Numbered from the stretch's first letter, positions 10,028-18,529 are shown. The stretch: 23,881 nt of DNA from Scleroderma bovista (GCA_037178675.1 JAYMGJ010000429.1:1-23881), one strand, 5' to 3'. Notes: generated by a model from the letters alone, not told the origin. Made by a program: numbers and translations.

Positions 10028-11306
10028 AGAGTGAGGATACAACGGGCACCCTCGCTCTCGAGTCTGAGTTGGACGCTGCAGTAAGAATTTTGGACTATTG
10101 TCTCTCTTGTGCTAAGTCTCCTGAAGCACAGGATATTTATAAATACCGCATTTCTCTTCTTTCTCGTAAAATACAGAAAACCCATAAAAAATCACCTTCT
10201 GTAGTTTCTCCTGTTTCTGTCTCCTTCAACAAGTACTCTGTCTTGTCGGTAGATAGTATGGACTGTAGTGACTCATCTGTATTTATTACCATACCCTCTA
10301 AGGGAGTCCCTGCGAAGGGCTCGGCACCGGAGGTTAAATTGTGTGTGCTTAATTCCCTGTTGAATACTACTGCTTCTTCTCCTTTGGCATCTGAGGAACC
10401 GGAAAGTCCCGCCGGAACCGAAGAAGTTTCTTTCTTGGACTTGCGAAGGTCCCTCACCTTGGAACATGAAGTGACGATACCCGTCCGCATTTGCGGACCC
10501 CTTAACGTTATTGAAGTAGATGCCCTGCTAGACAGTGGCGCTACTGGATGTTTTGTTGACAAGAGCTGGGCTCTTGATAGACGCTTGCAGTTATCTAAAC
10601 TGGTAAAGCCTGTTCCGGTGCTTAACGTAGATGGCACCAGGAACCAGGAAGGCGACATCACGCATTATGTATTACTTACAGTCGGTATTGGGAAACACGC
10701 TGAAAAGCTTTGGTGTGCAGTCACTTGCCTTGGAAAGGTTCCCCTTATCCTCGGCCACACCTGGCTTAGAAAGCATAATCCCGATATTAATTGGGTAACC
10801 GGACAAGTTAATTTAACTAGGTGTCCCCCTGAGTGCAAGTCACTCTTGGAGATCCACTTCACTAGGTTGTTACGTCAAAATGAATCTCAGGAAACTTGGA
10901 TTCAGGCTTTGAAAGCTCACGAGTCAAAGGTTGCTATTGATGAGACAACCCTTGAAGAAGCCCAGAAGCTTGTACCCCGAGAGTACTGGGAGTATTTAGA
11001 TGTCTTCTCGAAGAAGTTGTCCGAATGCATGCCGCTTAGGAAGCCGTGGGACCATGGCATAGATCTCAGGGAAGACTTCCCACCTAAGAAAGGGCGTTTG
11101 ATACCCCTGTCGGGGGATGAACAAAAGGAAGTTGAGGACTTTGTTGACGATCAGCTTGCGAAAGGATATATTCGCCCGTCCATTTCTCCTCAGACTTCCC
11201 CTGTCTTCTTTGTCCCCAAAAAAGACGGCAAAAAGTGCATGGTTCAGGACTATCATTATCTAAATGAGTGGACCATTAAAAATAACTACCCGCTGCCCTT
11301 GATCGG
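9994..11306 (+). pseudogene. pol: Ty3/gypsy Pol, first part: protease and N-terminal RT
   Basis: The frame is open from 9994 (after a TGA at 9991-9993) and overlaps the end of gag, as needed for -1 frameshifting; there is no well-placed start of its own. A ~110-residue linker is followed by an aspartic protease with LLDSGATG (catalytic Asp codon at 10531) and LILGHTWL. RT then starts with the gypsy hallmarks CMPLRKPWDHGIDL, SPVFFVPKKDG and MVQDYHYLNEW, and reaches YPLPLIG. Element A breaks in directly after TCGG at 11303-11306. Beyond that, 33 out-of-context codons run to a stop at 11404-11406 inside element A. It continues at 13310. Confidence 0.88.
10015..10059 (+). promoter_or_regulatory. 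-1 programmed ribosomal frameshift signal (gag to pol)
   Basis: The slippery heptamer T-TTA-AAA occupies 10015-10021 in the gag frame and fits X-XXY-YYZ. A 5-nt spacer (10022-10026) follows. A 10-bp stem comes next: GAGAGTGAGG at 10027-10036 pairs with CCTCGCTCTC at 10050-10059, all Watson-Crick except one G-U, with a 13-nt loop. The gag stop (10025-10027) lies right after the heptamer. Slipping back one base continues in the frame that is open through protease and RT. Confidence 0.85.
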
Positions 11307-11818
11307 TGTGCGCCTAAGTGAGGGAAGAGGTCAGAACAACCAACAACCAACACCAAATGACAGCAATATGCGAGTGGTGGTCTTCCTTTGTGTTTCTGGT
11401 ATTTAATCTCCTCAGGGGGATGTGCTGCACGCCTTCAGGCAGGATGCAGGAGGGAAGGGAAGGGCTTCTGATGGGGAAGGAATGCGACTGGGGATGGTAT
11501 TGACTCCTCTTCAGCCTACCACAGTGGTTAGGAAGAGTCCTGGGATTGAAGAGCGATGATAGATTGATGATAGGGGTGATACAGCAGTGATGGAGCAGAG
11601 GGAAGCAAGGGGACAGTTCCTGCTTCAAGAATGCGATGGACAGTGATGGGATAGAGTGGACAGTGATGCTAGACTGCGCTTCAGCCTAGAGAAATGATCA
11701 GATACAAGATATATCTGATAAACAACAATATAGGAGCTTTAGGCCAGCACTGAGTGACCTACAAGTCCAAAGACAGAGATAGAGCTTATAGACAGTGAGG
11801 GAGAGTGAATGTGGTCGC

Positions 11819-11873
11819 TTTATTGAGGGGGAAGCAGACACTTCCTTGCAGCCTTTGGCTGCTGCTTTATATA
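11819..11873 (-). promoter_or_regulatory. core promoter, dyad and poly(A) signal of element A
   Basis: On the minus strand TATATAAA (11866-11873) is followed, after 3 nt, by a perfect dyad at 11848-11862 (GCAGCC, loop of 3, GGCTGC) and then AATAAA at 11819-11824. A TATA box followed within ~50 bp by a polyadenylation signal is the usual U3-R layout of LTRs. Confidence 0.65.
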
Positions 11874-11914
11874 CAGGAGGGGCTGTGGCCCTGTAAGCAC
11901 AAATGACTAAGTGC

Positions 11915-11958
11915 TTGGTAAGAGATTGGTAAGAAATTGGTAAGCGATTGATAAGCAG
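11915..11958 (-). repeat. four 11-bp CCAAT-box repeats in element A
   Basis: Four consecutive 11-mers of the form TTGGTAAGNNA (plus strand) lie at 11915-11958. On the minus strand these read as CTTACCAA, an inverted ATTGG/CCAAT-type motif once per helical turn, about 42 bp upstream of the TATA box. Two further units with the same 11-bp spacing lie near 12210-12235. Confidence 0.65.
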
Positions 11959-12636
11959 TGTAATCAGGCTGAGTCATCGATGGGGAGAGCCTGAACAAGC
12001 TGCTGAGCCAAGGGAAAGAGCAAAAACATAGGTAAAAAGGGGTGTATAACCAAGAATATGGAAAAATCATTGCATGGGGCCCAAAAGAGAGGGGGGGAAA
12101 GCATGGGATGAGTAGATCGAAGCTAAATGAGCATATGCGATGACATAATGCATATGAATCATAGGGGCATGAGTCATGAATTGATAAGCAGCATGATAAG
12201 CATGATTTGAAGGATGATTGGTAAGTGATTGGTAAGGGGAGTAATGGGGATTAGTAATGCCAAGAGGGGATGAATAATGCGCAGCAGAGTGAGTCAGAGT
12301 GAGCCAGAGTGACTCTGTGTGACTCAGAAAGAAGGGAAGCACAACCTATGATTTATTGAACTTTAGATCTGGAGATGAGCTTCTGAAGCAGTGCCACTGA
12401 TGGGAGTGGCTGGGGGATAATAAAAGAATTGATCCGACCAGAAGAGCAGTGTCAGGGGGCCTGGAATGACAAGTAGAGTCACAGCTGGTCACAGAGTGTC
12501 ACAAATCCCTTGGATTGAGCTTCTGTAGAGCAAAAACATGAAATTTGGTGCTCCCGAAGTGCAGTCTTCCCTTGAGCAGTAAGGGGAAGGTTCTGTACTC
12601 TATTAGGACTTCTAAGAAGGGTTCTAGAGCACTGTT

Positions 12637-13134
12637 TCATTCGTGTTTGTTGTGGGATAGCAGGGAAGAGAATCGCAAGTAGCGGATTCGACATGTCCAG
12701 GGAAGCGAGATGAATGATAGAGGGAGATGGATGTGACAGGACTCTGGGATGAAAGGACCATATGCAGAGGACTCAGGAGACACAGAGACGACCAGGTGTG
12801 AATTTTCAAGTCTAACGATAGACTTGAGACGACCAAAGTATGTGCGCGACGCAGGACTGACGAGGAGAACGCGCTGACCGAGAATGAGAGGGACTGAGGG
12901 AGAAGGCTGGGAAGATATGTACCAGACAGTACACAGGAGCTCAGGGAGAGGCTGTCCCAAGAGCAGGACATAGTTGAGGTCTGCTGCAATAGCGGAGAAA
13001 CGTTCCAGAGAAAATGTGGACTCCATAGTGAGTGATGAAGTGGGTGTCTGGATTGCGGGTGGAATATCTCCGTGGGAAATGAACGGATTTACGTCGGGAC
13101 TTGACAGGCAGATAGACCACGGTCTAGGCTCCAT
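12637..13134 (-). CDS. conserved ORF of element A (165 aa), function unknown
   Basis: No known domain is recognised. The ATG is at 13134-13132 and the frame runs to 12637. From residue 6 to 150 it aligns without any gap to the ORF in element B (145 positions, 114 identical by hand count). Many replacements are conservative (I/V, K/R, D/E). Of about 65 base differences across this block, about 32 fall in third, 20 in first and 13 in second codon positions, a coding-type bias. The middle (LILGQRVLLVSPASRTYFGR) alternates hydrophobic residues as in a small beta barrel, but this is only a guess. The C-terminal ~15 residues diverge between copies. It lies upstream of the element's CCAAT and TATA sequences, so it is probably transcribed from elsewhere in a full-length element. 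Confidence 0.6.
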   Translation of the reverse strand: MEPRPWSICLSSPDVNPFISHGDIPPAIQTPTSSLTMESTFSLERFSAIAADLNYVLLLGQPLPELLCTVWYISSQPSPSVPLILGQRVLLVSPASRTYFGRLKSIVRLENSHLVVSVSPESSAYGPFIPESCHIHLPLSFISLPWTCRIRYLRFSSLLSHNKHE

Positions 13135-13285
13135 GATGGTATAGTCACATGATTGATAGCTTCAAAAATGGCGGAGCTATTCAAAATATCGGAATGCCGG
13201 CACTGGGCGCCTAAATTTGACATTTGGGCGCTAAAAATGATTCTTCCCTTTCTCCTTTGTTTCTCTATCGTTTCTTCTGCTTAGT

Positions 13286-13301
13286 ACCAAACACGTTTGG
13301 T
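13286..13301. repeat. terminal palindrome of element A
   Basis: ACCAAAC-AC-GTTTGGT, with 7-bp arms, lies 8 nt from the element's right terminus. The arms are identical in element B and only the central dinucleotide differs. It may be a recognition site for integration or a terminal hairpin. Confidence 0.7.
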
Positions 13302-13309
13302 GCGTGACA

Positions 13310-14260
13310 TCGGTCAGCTTGTCGACAAGCTGAAAGGATGTAAACTCTTCATGAAGATGGATCTTCGCTGGGGATATAACAATGTCCATATCAAGGAAGG
13401 CGATGAGTGGAAAGCTGCGTTTGTAACACACAAAGGGGCTTTCGAGCCAGTTGTTATGTATTTCGGTCTATGTAATTCACCCGCGACATTCCAGAAGATG
13501 ATGAACGAAATCTTCCATGATATGTCAGATGTCTGCGTGGTGTATATTGACGACCTAATGATATTCACAAACACGGACGATCCGGACAAGCATGACAGGA
13601 TCGTGCTTGAAGTCTTAAAATGTTTACGCGATAATGACTTATTTGTCAAACCCGAGAAGTGTCGCTTCCGTGTTACCGAAGTCGACTTCCTTGGAATGAT
13701 AGTCTCGTGTGACGGGATAAAGATGGACCCTGAAAAGGTTAATGCTATTTTGAAGTGGCCTGAGCCAACGAATGTCAAACAGGTTCGAGCATTCCTAGGC
13801 CTCGGCAACTTCTATAGACGCTTTATTAAGGATTATGCAATCATGGCTAGGCCATTGATGGACTTGACGTGTAAAAATGCTGCGTTCCACTTCGGTGATA
13901 AGGAACGTGCTGCGTTTGAAGCCTTGAAGGCTGCGTTTACTCGTGCACCAGTACTTCAGTACCCCGACCAGGACCGCGAATTCCGCCTCGAGACTGATGC
14001 GTCTGAGTTCACCGTTGGGGGAGTGATATCCATTAAGTGCAAGGACAGCGAATTCAGACCAGTAGCGTACATGTCACACTCTATGACCCCGCCGGAACGC
14101 AACTATCCTATTCACAATAAAGAAATGCTGGCCATTATAAAAGCAACAGAGGCCTGGCGCCATTATCTTGAGGCCACTCCTTATGCCTTCGAGATCTACA
14201 CGGACCATCATAACTTAACGTACTTCACAAAGTCGCAGAATCTCTCCAAGTGCCAAGCGC
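13310..14260 (+). pseudogene. pol: Ty3/gypsy Pol, second part: RT core and RNase H, truncated
   Basis: This continues the pol frame after element A. It contains RT motifs LFMKMDLRWGYNN, FEPVVMYFGLCNSPATFQ, the catalytic YIDD (13543-13554) and FLGMIVSCDG, then the connection ARPLMDLT. RNase H follows with ETDASEF, HNKEMLAII and EIYTDHHNLTYFT. The frame stops making sense at CQA, where element B begins (14261). Without the C-terminal RNase H segment and integrase this pol cannot be complete. No stop or frameshift was seen inside this segment, so it appears young apart from the insertions. Confidence 0.9.
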
Positions 14261-14794
14261 TGTGAGTCAGAGTGTGGATTTGGGTCAGAGTAATAACCCA
14301 AACACAACACCAACAAAGGACTACGAAAATGTGCGAGTGGTGGTTTACCTCCGCGGTGTCCAGAGAGGATGTGCTGAGGAGGGGGGAAGGGGATCTACAC
14401 CAACAGGGTGATGCAGACAGTGATGCAGGATACTCCTGGGGTACAGGAGTAATAAAAGACGAAGGGGATAGGGGTCTGGACTCTTCCTAAAGCCTAGGAA
14501 GTGTCAAAGTGGGGATTGGGTAGACTGAGACTGAAACAGCGATACTACACCTAGAGATTGGTGCAGCAAAGGGGCAGGGATGCCTCTGATGTCCAGAGGC
14601 GAGGAAGATTGACTGGTATGAAGCCTAGACTCCACTTGAGCCTAGTATAAAGAATAGATCTTGAATAACTTGGATAAACTTGACAATATTGAGCCTTTAG
14701 ACCTTCACTGAAGCCTACAAGGACTCAAAGACTGAAGGGATACTGATTGAGAGAGTCTGAGAGAGGGATAATTTCATGCAAATGGGTCTTTTCA

Positions 14795-14820
14795 CTGGGC
14801 TGAGCCCAGGGGTTTAAATA
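14795..14820 (-). promoter_or_regulatory. TATA box and adjacent dyad of element B
   Basis: Minus-strand TATTTAAA (14813-14820) is separated by 3 nt from a perfect dyad at 14795-14809 (CTGGGC, loop of 3, GCCCAG). Position, stem length and loop length equal those in A, although the stem sequence differs. No AATAAA was found just beyond it in this copy. Confidence 0.6.
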
Positions 14821-14880
14821 CATGGGGGGGCACAGCATTAAAGTACAAAAAGAGAAGGGAGTAAGCAGAATTTGTCAAGG

Positions 14881-14946
14881 ATTGGTAAGGGATTGGTAAG
14901 AGCTTTGTAAGGGGTTTGTAAGTGATCAGTAAGCAAGGGATAAGCA
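14881..14946 (-). repeat. six 11-bp CCAAT-type repeats in element B
   Basis: Six consecutive 11-mers share the core TAAG at an exact 11-bp interval; the first two carry ATTGGTAAG. They lie about 61 bp upstream of the TATA box on the minus strand, matching the arrangement in A. Confidence 0.6.
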
Positions 14947-15433
14947 GGAATGAGTAAGCATAGGAAGCATGAATAAGCTGCTGAGTAAATGAATGAGTAA
15001 GCTGCATGACAAGATTGATTGGTAAGGGAGTGAGTCATCAGCTGAGTAATATACCAAAAATGCGAAAGGGATAGAGTAATACTGATGACAAGAGAGCATC
15101 AGTAAGCAAGGGATGAGTCACTGCACAGCAGAAGGAGTCATTGATGCACAGCCTAAGAAGTTTGATGGGGGGGCTGTGTACCATCAGGAATTTGATGGGA
15201 CAACAATGGGGAAGATCTGAGATTAATAGGAGGATTGATCCGAGACAAAACAGCCACAAGAAGGGTACCAGGGGTCCAGAGGTCTTTTGGGGGGTCAGCA
15301 TACACTAAGGTATAGTGCATGTGTTCTAGCGCTGCTGAAGCGCAACCATGGGCTCCCTTGATGAGCTCTCTTCTGGGAAAGAACGAGAGAGGGTTCTTCT
15401 TCCTAATAGCACTATAAAGTGGGGGAATAACTG

Positions 15434-15922
15434 TCATGGTGCTGGGGGACGTCGTCTGAAAGTAGGGAAGCGGATAGAGTACTGAATTCGACGCATCCAG
15501 GGAAGTGAGACGAATGACAGAGGAAGATGGACATGGCAAGTATCTGGGAGGAAGGGACCATAGGCTGAGGGCTCAGGGGACACAGAGACGACCAGAGAAG
15601 ACTTCTCAAGCTTGACAATAGACCTAAGATGACCAAAGTACGTCCTTGACGCAGGACTGATGAGGAGAACGCGCTGACTGAGAACGAGAGGGACTGAGGG
15701 AGCAGGCTGGGAAGATATGTGCCAGGCAGTGCACGGGAACTCTGGGAGAGGCTGTCCTAAGAGCAGGACATAGTGGAGATCTGCAGCAATAGCGGAGAAA
15801 TGATCCAGAGAAAATACGGACTCCATAGTGAGCGATGAAGTGAACATCTGGATTGCGGGGGGAATATCTCTGTGGGAAATGAACAGATTTGTGTCGGAAC
15901 TTGACAGGCAGATAGACCACAC
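15434..15922 (-). CDS. conserved ORF of element B, homologous to that of A
   Basis: The block from WSICLSS to the arginine-isoleucine at its end (about 15485-15919) aligns residue for residue with the ORF of A and has no stop or frame change. The ATG used in A is absent here (CTG/CAG context instead). Translation would have to start at a downstream Met such as the shared TMES, at a non-ATG codon, or from an upstream exon: TACTGTCAG just before the block looks like a splice acceptor. The C-terminal end diverges from A. Function is unknown; it is probably a protein of the parent element. Confidence 0.5.
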   Translation of the reverse strand: MWSICLSSSDTNLFISHRDIPPAIQMFTSSLTMESVFSLDHFSAIAADLHYVLLLGQPLPEFPCTAWHISSQPAPSVPLVLSQRVLLISPASRTYFGHLRSIVKLEKSSLVVSVSPEPSAYGPFLPDTCHVHLPLSFVSLPWMRRIQYSIRFPTFRRRPPAP

Positions 15923-16335
15923 TCTAGGCTCTCTGACAGTATAGTTACGTGCCTGATAGCTTCAGAAACGACAGAGCTATTCAAAATATCGGAATGCCGG
16001 CACTGGGTGCCTAAAAATGACATTTGGGCGCTAAAAAATCATTTCTTCTCTTTCTCCTTCGTTTCTCTGTCAATTCTTCGGCTTCTTTGATCGTTCTGGT
16101 ATGGGAGTTGGACTGCAGACGTGTGCATTCCTTTCTCATACCACAATTGACGTTACTCCTTCAGTTTCTTCTGCTTCTTGGCGGTCCTCGTGCGATAGAT
16201 GACTGTCTGCATTGGCATTCATCTCTCGCATCAGGATAGTCTTCTTGTGTGATAGATGGCTACAATGAGGGTCCGTCATGCTTATCCTTCGCATAAGGAT
16301 CATTCAATATAGGTGTTATCTTCCATGTTCACTGT

Positions 16336-16351
16336 ACCAAACCTGTTTGGT
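16336..16351. repeat. terminal palindrome of element B
   Basis: ACCAAAC-CT-GTTTGGT lies 8 nt from the right terminus, at the same position and with the same arms as in A, with a different central dinucleotide. Confidence 0.7.
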
Positions 16352-16359
16352 GCGTGACA

Positions 16360-18077
16360 GCGATTACACAAGCACACCACAACTTCGACTACCCTGCAAC
16401 GCCTGCTGGTGGAGGGAAACGTGCCCATGAGGCTCTCTCAGAGGAACAATCAGCGCCAGGGTAAGTCAGGATGGGTTTCAAGTATTTCCCTTGGCTACTA
16501 ACTACTCCGATGACAGTACTATCAAAAAGCAACATTTAGAAGGAACCAGGCGTGGAACCCAATCAGTGGTCAATCGTACGACAAGCGGGCTGAGGTCTGG
16601 CTTCCATCCCAACAATGGGCAAGCAAAGGTGACACAAGGACTCGCGCCATCTCAGCCTCTCAATCCTTTGACTGCATCCTTGGGTCTGACCTATCGAGGC
16701 TCGCCCATCACTCCCACACCATATACTCGCGGAGGACTCCATAGTGACGAAGACGATAGTTTCGGCCCATCGTCAGACTCATTCACGGCGCCTATGAAGA
16801 GTACTGGCCAGACGGTCTTGAAGGCAGTTAATCCAGTACGTGTTGCTCTCATGTCCTCTTGCCTTGTGACTGATTTTCATTCTGCTTTCAATGTAGTCTG
16901 CCACGACGGTCATACCAAATGCGCCACAACAGCACCTTCAACGGTCCACGGTTATCAGCAATGTGGTGGCCTCAACAAAGTCCCGTCAAGCCCCTTCCAA
17001 TAATGATCTACCTGCTGGCTCTCTCCGCGCCTTCACCATGCGCTTCGTACCCATATTACGGAAGTTTGTTGGCTCCTTGGAGAACCCTTGGCTCACTGAG
17101 GGCCTGGTGGGCCCCATGCAAATAATATGGGATGGAGTAATGCAGGAATGGCCACACAAATTTGCTGAGGACGAGGACAAACTCTACCGCCTGGTAAGTG
17201 GCTATTCGTCACCACTGCCTACAGCCGCCCTTACACTATCATATCTGGATAAATAGTGCATGCAAAAGATTTATGACTGGCGGACGCAGTTTGGTAAGGC
17301 TGCATTAGATGCTGTGGAGGCTCACTGGGCCTCGGACACTAAGTATCGTAACCCTGAGGTCCGCAAGGACTATGTTGAATCAGCCCTGAGCCCTGGATTA
17401 CCATTTATGTACAGCTGTGTCGAGGCCCTTGATGACTTGGGGACTATTCAGGTGCGTGGTGTTCGTAAACATGGCAATCTGCTGACGTTGCTTCGTTCAT
17501 AGATGACTAGGTCTTTTCTCTCGCCATTCATTTTGCAGACCTTCGCAAGTCATCTGACTGCTCTTGTCCCAATCGAGAATATTCCAGACCTCTATGAAGG
17601 ATACACCGCTATGCCTCCTTTTGGTGCACTCGTGCTTATGGTAACGGCGGTACAGTTGACATTAATTTATACTTGCATGCACTGTTACTAACAATGTCAT
17701 TCAGGTGGAGCGTGCACTGCACCTGTATCGCTCGGGTCACAAAGAGGCAAGCTCAAAGAAGGGCGATCTGAGTTTCTCCAACATGCACTGGGGCATGAAA
17801 GCCATTCATTATGTCAAGCCCGTGCGAAAGGTACATGTAAAGAAGTACAATCAAATCATTGCGGCAGCACGGCCATACTGTGGGGGGCATCGTCGCATCA
17901 CTGCGAATCACACGCGTGCCACCTCGAGCAGTGAAGCCACGGAAGCATATGAAGACAACCGTGCTCATATCATGGTCTCCTCTGACATTGACCCGGAGGT
18001 ATGGTACAGTCTCGTTGCCCTAAATTAACTGATAACCATTATGTTCTCAGTCGGACAGCGCAGCGGATGAGGAATAA
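16360..18077 (+). pseudogene. DUF6532-like gene, 7 exons, 5' end lost at element B
   Basis: Exons: 16360-16460, 16517-16835, 16897-17193, 17257-17451, 17503-17649, 17705-17998 and 18051-18077 (TAA 18075-18077). All introns are GT-AG, 51-63 bp, several with clear branch sites (TACTAAC before 16517, TTACTAAC before 17705). Phases agree and give 459 in-frame codons without a start ATG. The N-terminal third is Ser/Thr/Pro-rich and disordered. The C-terminal ~250 residues (WDGVMQEWPHKF, FLSPFILQTFASHL, MPPFGALVLMVTAVE-like, LHLYRSG, then MHWGMK) resemble the basidiomycete DUF6532 domain, of unknown function. For intron 4 the acceptor at 17501-17502 was preferred; one at 17537-17538 also keeps frame. 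The start and promoter appear to be lost because element B abuts exon 1. The last in-frame chance is an internal ATG near 16794. Confidence 0.6.
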
Positions 18078-18084
18078 TCTGAAG

Positions 18085-18142
18085 GTATAATCTGCAATAT
18101 TGTGGCTAGAAGTCGTTTAACTGATGTCTGTTGTGTTCTCAG
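18085..18142 (+). other. intron-like sequence after the stop, resembling intron 6 of the preceding gene
   Basis: A GTATAA...TTTAACTGATG...GTTCTCAG segment just downstream of the stop repeats the pattern of intron 6 (17999-18050: GTATGG...TTAACTGATAA...GTTCTCAG) and its exon borders (GGAG/TCGGA versus GAAG/TTGGA). It could be a 3'-UTR intron created by tandem duplication. Confidence 0.4.
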
Positions 18143-18303
18143 TTGGATGGCCTGGCAGAGGCGATTCGAGTGGGCTGCCTTCCACAAAGTTGGAACTGGG
18201 ATTGTAGTACATATACTACAGTACCGATTATACCTATAAGCCACCCAATTATATATTTCATTTGGTCATTATTACCAGTGTCTGGAATGGTCTGAGAGCT
18301 GCT

Positions 18304-18475
18304 AATTAGGCTGGGAGGAGCCTGTAATACATATCTGTGGTGCATCTGGCTGCTGTCTGACAAGGGCTGAATAGACCTGTGACCAGACAGAATAGGCTGA
18401 GAAGAACCTGTAATATATGTCTGTGGTGTATCTGGATGGGGTCTGATGTGGTCTGAATAGACTGTGACCAGACAG
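18304..18475. repeat. two tandem ~86-bp repeats
   Basis: Units 18304-18390 and 18391-18475 share long stretches, including CCTGTAATA, TCTGTGGTG, CTGAATAGAC and GTGACCAGACAG. They belong to a GTCTG/CAGAC-rich block that runs to about 18600, with no gene recognised in it. Confidence 0.7.
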
Positions 18476-18529
18476 ACTCCAGACAATTATGCCTGACCCA
18501 GAAAGGAACGCGCCTGAATTCAGACACAG

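Larger units (their letters stand above)
11307..13309 (-). mobile_element. element A: 2.0-kb LTR-like element of unrecognised family
   Basis: The limits come from the split gypsy RT. TCGG at 11303-11306 is repeated at 13310-13313 (ATCGG if one base is allowed at each side). Removing the insert plus one repeat restores LPLIGQLVDKLKG in frame. The element then has TG...CA ends (TGTGCGCC to GCGTGACA). On the minus strand the order is: terminal palindrome, a ~165-codon ORF, 11-bp CCAAT repeats, TATA box, a 15-nt dyad, AATAAA, end. This arrangement resembles a long solo LTR (U3, R, U5) on the minus strand. No primer-binding site, polypurine tract or polymerase genes are adjacent. Element B is a diverged second copy. 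Confidence 0.75.
8666..14260 (+). mobile_element. Ty3/gypsy retrotransposon, internal region, 3'-truncated and interrupted
   Basis: Order seen: small ORF, gag with CCHC knuckle, -1 frameshift signal, protease, RT and RNase H, the normal Ty3/gypsy order up to that point. Integrase, any chromodomain and the 3' LTR are absent. RT is split by element A (11307-13309); removing it and one copy of the duplicated TCGG restores the frame across RT. The right limit is the abrupt junction with element B at 14260/14261, inside RNase H. The left limit given is the first recognisable reading frame. Confidence 0.85.
14261..16359 (-). mobile_element. element B: second, diverged copy of the A-type element (2.1 kb)
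   Basis: The termini align with those of A: TGTGAGTC... on the left and ...GTGCGTGACA on the right. Internal landmarks recur in the same order on the minus strand. It has ~235 bp near the right end (about 16090-16330) that A lacks, while the ORF region aligns with no gap. The left flank is gypsy pol (GCGC at 14257-14260) and the right flank is an exon of the DUF6532-like gene (GCGA at 16360-16363), a 3 of 4 match. This is either a mutated duplication or a recombinant junction. Confidence 0.72.

Noticed and set aside
13314..13808. 164-codon minus-strand frame across RT
   Set aside because: It is antisense to the unmistakable RT core (YIDD) and reflects its codon usage.
13310..14260. Elements A and B as the two LTRs of a single retrotransposon
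   Set aside because: The sequence between them is gypsy pol that continues in frame from before A, and A has its own flanking duplication, so A is an independent insertion.
13286..16359. Elements A and B as Helitrons
   Set aside because: A hairpin lies near one end, but there is no CTRR terminus or TC start, and A has a 4-5 bp target duplication, which Helitrons do not make.
16490..17003. The 170-codon continuous frame as an unspliced gene
   Set aside because: It starts inside intron 1 and runs through intron 2; splicing at consensus sites gives a much longer coherent protein in another frame downstream.
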